A stretch of 64,000 bases of DNA, from NCBI GenBank assembly GCA_027063505.1, contig JAMORO010000068.1, positions 1-64,000 on the forward strand. Reading direction: 5' to 3'. The notes beneath the pieces are model-generated. The model did no database searches and was not told the DNA's origin. It saw only the letters and a program-made list of their open reading frames with translations. The first letter of the stretch is position 1; each line of letters begins with the position of its first letter. Made by a program: the position numbers and the translations under genes. This document shows, piece by piece, positions 59,959 through 64,000 of this stretch. The DNA comes from Sulfurimonas sp. Its GTDB lineage: Bacteria; Campylobacterota; Campylobacteria; Campylobacterales; Sulfurimonadaceae.

Positions 59959-61084
59959 TGACTTTCGTTCCCTCTCCTAAAGTAGAGTCTATCTCTATTT
60001 TAAAGTTATACTCTTTAACAATGCTATCAACGATGTTTAGTCCCACCCCAAAACCACCTGCATAACTATTGGCTCTTACAAAGCGTTTAAATATCTCATC
60101 CAGTTTATCTTTAGCTATCCCTATACCCTCATCGGTAATTGTAAAACTTTTGGCTGTTGTTTTAATCTCTATATTTGTATTTGGTGTGGAGTATTTGATA
60201 GCATTTGTAAGAAGATTGTTGATAAGCATTTTTGCTTTTGTTGGTGCGATGGTAATATTACACTCTTGAAGCTCTGAGCTGATTTTTATATTTTTTTTCT
60301 CTAAGAGTTCACTCATGTAGTTTATATCCTCTTGGACTACTCTGTGAAATGCTAGAAGTTCTGCCACTTCACTCTTGTTGTCAAAACTTAAAAAACTCAG
60401 AGAGGCATAGATATCATAGAGCTGTTTTGTGCTAATGCTAATGTTTTTTGTAATCTTTTCATCATAAAGTTTTTTTGTTTTCAGTCTTGAAGTACTCATC
60501 ATAAGTGCAGTGATGGGGGTGTTTAGTTCATGTGTTGTATCTTTTACAAACTGCTCTATCTCCTGCATCTTATCTCTGAGGGGTCTTAAAAACATATAGG
60601 ATAAAAAGACAGAGATGATGACAATAAAGAGGGCCGTTAAGATAACTGTATAGGCGACACTATTTTTAAGGCTTGCCACATTATGGTTACACTGGCTACT
60701 CTGAACTACAACATACTCTACACCAAGGTGTCCTGAAGCATGTTTAGAGACAAGTGTAAAACCACCATCTTTCATATAAAAATCTTTTGAGAAGTCTACA
60801 TTTTGGTTTAGTTTTCCTTGAAGTATAGTTTTGTTTGCATCAAGGAGTGCTACAGAGGTGTTTGGAAATGACTCAAGGGTATAGTTTTTATGCATCATAT
60901 GGGCTTGAATCACTTTTGAACTTACTGTATCTGCTACTTGTGTCATACGGTAGAAGTTATTGTTCATCTCCATGGAGACCTGTGAGGTGAAAAACCAGTA
61001 TGCAGCGAGTGCAAGAAAGATAAAAGAGCTTATAAGATAGAGGGCTAAAAATGAGTAGAAGCTTTTTTTGGTTATCTTATTCAT
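59945..61084 (-). CDS. Sensor histidine kinase
   Basis: FVKDTTHELNTPITALMMSTSRL H-box, NNLLTNAIKYSTPNT N-box, DEGIGIAKD, FGVGLNIV. Confidence 0.92.
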   Translation of the reverse strand: MNKITKKSFYSFLALYLISSFIFLALAAYWFFTSQVSMEMNNNFYRMTQVADTVSSKVIQAHMMHKNYTLESFPNTSVALLDANKTILQGKLNQNVDFSKDFYMKDGGFTLVSKHASGHLGVEYVVVQSSQCNHNVASLKNSVAYTVILTALFIVIISVFLSYMFLRPLRDKMQEIEQFVKDTTHELNTPITALMMSTSRLKTKKLYDEKITKNISISTKQLYDIYASLSFLSFDNKSEVAELLAFHRVVQEDINYMSELLEKKNIKISSELQECNITIAPTKAKMLINNLLTNAIKYSTPNTNIEIKTTAKSFTITDEGIGIAKDKLDEIFKRFVRANSYAGGFGVGLNIVDSIVKEYNFKIEIDSTLGEGTKVTIHF

Positions 61085-61730
61085 AGATATACCCTGAGCC
61101 TCTAAGTGTTGTAATCTTCTCTTTTCCTATGATGTCTCGGAGTGTTCTGATGTGAGAGCGAAGTGTTGCATCGCTTGGTGTTGTGTCGAAGTCCCATACA
61201 TTCTGCATAAGTTCTTCGCTTGAGAGTACTCTCTTTTGGTTTGCTAAAAAGTAGCTCAGAAGTAGACAATCTTTCGCTCCTAAGGAGAGCTTCACCCCAT
61301 CCTTTGTAATCTCTTTAAACTCTTTGCAAAAGCTTATCTGCTCTGTGATTTTTATCTCTTTAGTTGTATCTATGTTAAAGAGGCGTTTTGTGTTTTCTAT
61401 GCGAACATTGAGCTCTTCGAGTTCAAAAGGTTTTTTTATATAGTCATGAGCCCCTAAATCAAATGCTTTTTTTAAGTAGGCTGTATCTGTATAGGCAGTG
61501 ATGAAGATAGTGGGTGTTGTATCGCTGTAGGCTCGAAGCTCCTCTAAAAGTTCAAGTCCATTAAGTCCTGCAACATTAATATCGAAGATAAATATATCAA
61601 ACTTTTGACTCTCTAAATGTTTGTAGACATCATCTGAGTTAAAAGCATACTCTACACTGTAATTCTCGCGTAAAAAATCAAGAAGTATGTCGGAGAGGAC
61701 AGCATCATCTTCCATTAAGAGTATCTTCAT
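61077..61730 (-). CDS. OmpR-family response regulator
   Basis: MKILLMEDDAVLSDILLDFL...FDINVAGLNGLELLEELR...KKPF; winged helix; start at 61730 favoured over 61781. Confidence 0.93.
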   Translation of the reverse strand: MKILLMEDDAVLSDILLDFLRENYSVEYAFNSDDVYKHLESQKFDIFIFDINVAGLNGLELLEELRAYSDTTPTIFITAYTDTAYLKKAFDLGAHDYIKKPFELEELNVRIENTKRLFNIDTTKEIKITEQISFCKEFKEITKDGVKLSLGAKDCLLLSYFLANQKRVLSSEELMQNVWDFDTTPSDATLRSHIRTLRDIIGKEKITTLRGSGYIYE

Positions 61731-61812
61731 AAAAAACCTTTTTATCGATGTTAGTCTATTTACAAGAACTATTTGATACAATTATATCAGAAGAAAAAGA
61801 GGAAACTATAAA

Positions 61813-63042
61813 ATGCAAAATATCTATATAGGTCGTCAGCCTATTATTGACTTAGAAGATAATCTTTGTGCCTATGAAGTTCTATATAAAGGCTCTAAAG
61901 CTGTACAGAGCCGTTATAGTAGTGCTTCAATTATTAATAATGTTCTCAATAAGTTTGGTACAAAAAGCCTTCTTGGAAAACGAAAAGCATTTGTAAAAGT
62001 GGATGAAACCTTTTTGATGCATGATATTATTTTTAGTATACCAAATAACTTTTTTATTTTTTCTATTCAAGCTGATGTTCTTATGAGTGAGAGAGTTGTA
62101 GAACGGATGCAAAAGCTTTCAGAACTTGGGTACCATCTCTCTGTTGATAATGTTGTTTTTACACAAGAAAATAGCTATAAGTATGAAGATGTTTATGCAC
62201 AACTCTCTTTTATAAAAATAGATATAGCAAAAAGTAAAGAGAGTGTTTTAAAAAGAGTTATTCCTAGTTTAAAAAGTGCATCTATCAGAGTTGTCGCAGA
62301 TTATATTAATGATGAAACGGCACATAAAGAGGCTAAAGCAGTTGGCTGTGAATGGTTTCAAGGTTACTTTTTTGCTGCACCAAAAATAATTGAAAATGTA
62401 GAGAGTGAGCCCTCTCGACAAGCAGTTTTTAAACTCTATAACTTACTGCTTCAAGATGTAAACATTGATGAGATTACCAATGAGTTTGAGCGAAACCATG
62501 AACTAAGTGTACAGCTCTTACAGTTTATAAACTCGGGAGCTTTTCACTTCAAAAAAAGAATCTCTAGTATTCATCATGTACTGACTTTAGTAGGTAGAAT
62601 TCCCTTATCTCAGTGGTTAATGCTGATGATTTACTCGAAATCTATGTCAACAGAGCAAAAGTCTCCACTTATGCTTATGGTAAAACAGCGCACACAACTA
62701 ATGCAAGATATCTTAAAAGCTATAGAGCCAAATGTGGGGACAAATATGCTTGGAGAAGCTTATTTTGTTGGAGTTCTTTCATTAATAGATACTGTCTTTG
62801 GAGTACAACTTACGACTATTTTAAAACATATAAATATCTCTGATGAGGTGAGAGTAGCACTCCTTAAACAGGAGGACGTTTTAGGTGAAATCTTTACTCT
62901 TGTTCGTGGTGTAGAGGCCTTTCATACAGAGGATTTTCATCTATTTGAGAAGCAGTACTCTCTTAGTAGTGGTGCAATAGAAAAAATAGTTATACTTGCT
63001 ATGGAAGAGTTAAACTACTTTGAAGAGCCTATCGCGTCATGA
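61813..63042 (+). CDS. EAL-like/HDOD signalling protein (YuxH-like)
   Basis: IYIGRQPIIDLEDNLCAYEVLYKG; HDOD segment LLQFINSGAFHFKKRISSIHHVLTLVGRIPLSQWLML. Confidence 0.85.
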   Translation: MQNIYIGRQPIIDLEDNLCAYEVLYKGSKAVQSRYSSASIINNVLNKFGTKSLLGKRKAFVKVDETFLMHDIIFSIPNNFFIFSIQADVLMSERVVERMQKLSELGYHLSVDNVVFTQENSYKYEDVYAQLSFIKIDIAKSKESVLKRVIPSLKSASIRVVADYINDETAHKEAKAVGCEWFQGYFFAAPKIIENVESEPSRQAVFKLYNLLLQDVNIDEITNEFERNHELSVQLLQFINSGAFHFKKRISSIHHVLTLVGRIPLSQWLMLMIYSKSMSTEQKSPLMLMVKQRTQLMQDILKAIEPNVGTNMLGEAYFVGVLSLIDTVFGVQLTTILKHINISDEVRVALLKQEDVLGEIFTLVRGVEAFHTEDFHLFEKQYSLSSGAIEKIVILAMEELNYFEEPIAS

Positions 63043-63824
63043 TAAAGCAGATACAGAACATAGATATTCCCGAGTTAGAGATATATAGCTCTCTACGTGA
63101 ATCTGCCTTTCGAGAAGATGGAAGTTTTATTGCAGATAGCCCAAAGGTAGTCAATCTTCTTTTAGAGAGTGACTTAGAGATAAAAAGTATGCTTGCAACG
63201 GCCGAGTACTACGAAGAGTTTACTGCACTTGTAAATGCTAAAAATATTCCTCATAAATACCTCACAACAAAAGAGGAGATGAAAAAGATAGTAGGGCACA
63301 AAATACATCATAACTGTATGATGCACGGTATTCGTCCTGCTGATACCCCTTTAGATGCTCTTGATGACACGATACTTATCTTAGATGGTATTACATCGGC
63401 TGAGAATGTTGGCTCTATTGTACGGAGTTGTGCAGCACTTGGCGTTGGGTCACTCATCTTTGCAAATGAGACACCACACCCTTTTAATAGACGGGCACTG
63501 CGTGTCTCAATGGGTCACTCACATCTTATAAAAACACATGTTCATAGAGATATAAAAGAGACCATTCTCTCTCTTCAAGCCAAAGGGTATAGCGTTTTTG
63601 CTGCGGAAGTAACGGTAGACTCCGTTCCATTAAGTCAAGCAGAAGTACCTAAAAAATGGGCACTCATTATGGGACATGAGGGGAGAGGTATCGCTGATGA
63701 TATTTTAGAACTCTGCGATAGTGTCGTGACTATCGAGATGCAAGAGGGGATAAAGAGTTTTAATGTGGGTGTTGCAGCTTCAATAATGATGTATAGCTTT
63801 AAGAATAAGGGTATAATTTCATAA
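63039..63824 (+). CDS. TrmH/SpoU-family RNA 2'-O-methyltransferase
   Basis: LDGITSAENVGSIVRSCAALGVGSLIF, IMGHEGRGI, IEMQEGIKSFNVGVAASIMMY. Confidence 0.93.
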   Translation: MIKQIQNIDIPELEIYSSLRESAFREDGSFIADSPKVVNLLLESDLEIKSMLATAEYYEEFTALVNAKNIPHKYLTTKEEMKKIVGHKIHHNCMMHGIRPADTPLDALDDTILILDGITSAENVGSIVRSCAALGVGSLIFANETPHPFNRRALRVSMGHSHLIKTHVHRDIKETILSLQAKGYSVFAAEVTVDSVPLSQAEVPKKWALIMGHEGRGIADDILELCDSVVTIEMQEGIKSFNVGVAASIMMYSFKNKGIIS

Positions 63825-63837
63825 AAAGATAACATTA

Positions 63838-64000
63838 TGAACTTTTCACAACTCCCTCTCTCAAAAGAGATGCTTACAACACTCGACTCTCTAGGCTATA
63901 AAAACGCTACTGAAATTCAATCTCAAACACTTCCTCTTATACTTGATGGTAAAGATATCATTGCTGAGGCGAAAACTGGGAGTGGAAAAACAGCTGCTTT
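63838..64000 (+). CDS. DEAD-box RNA helicase, 5' part (truncated by window end)
   Basis: MNFSQLPLSKEMLTTLDSLGYKNATEIQSQTLPLILDGKDIIAEAKTGSGKTAA (Q motif and Walker A). Confidence 0.92.

Overview
The window is a chromosomal segment that looks like a sulfur-oxidising Campylobacterota (Sulfurimonas/Sulfurovum-like). It starts inside the 3' end of a 5S rRNA gene and ends in the 5' part of a DEAD-box helicase gene. Most of it is dense housekeeping and metabolic content: purM, coaE, dapF, prfA, rpsT, glmM, lspA, tig, clpP, def, comM-like, metH, ccoG, rnc, aroC, moaC, mobA, leuC-like, nifS/nifU, bioA, an agmatinase and a GspS-like ligase. A soxCDYZ cluster is also present. The accessory or less explained signals are: (1) a paralogous family of internally duplicated DUF302-like exported proteins at two loci, one directly downstream of the sox genes; (2) a probable ParE/RelE-type toxin-antitoxin pair whose 48-aa antitoxin ORF is missing from the ORF track; (3) a ~220 bp intergenic region with two consecutive terminator-ended structured RNA candidates beside a promoterless, TraG-like ORF remnant; (4) Fur-box-like palindromes upstream of ccoG and nifS; (5) a perfect 33-bp palindrome between nifU and a CZB chemoreceptor gene; (6) an atypical SoxY with a GGCEG C-terminus and a 15-bp in-frame tandem duplication; (7) degenerate signalling and polyamine enzymes. 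No CRISPR array, intact transposase or complete tRNA gene was recognised. All family assignments come from reading the sequence; no database search was run.
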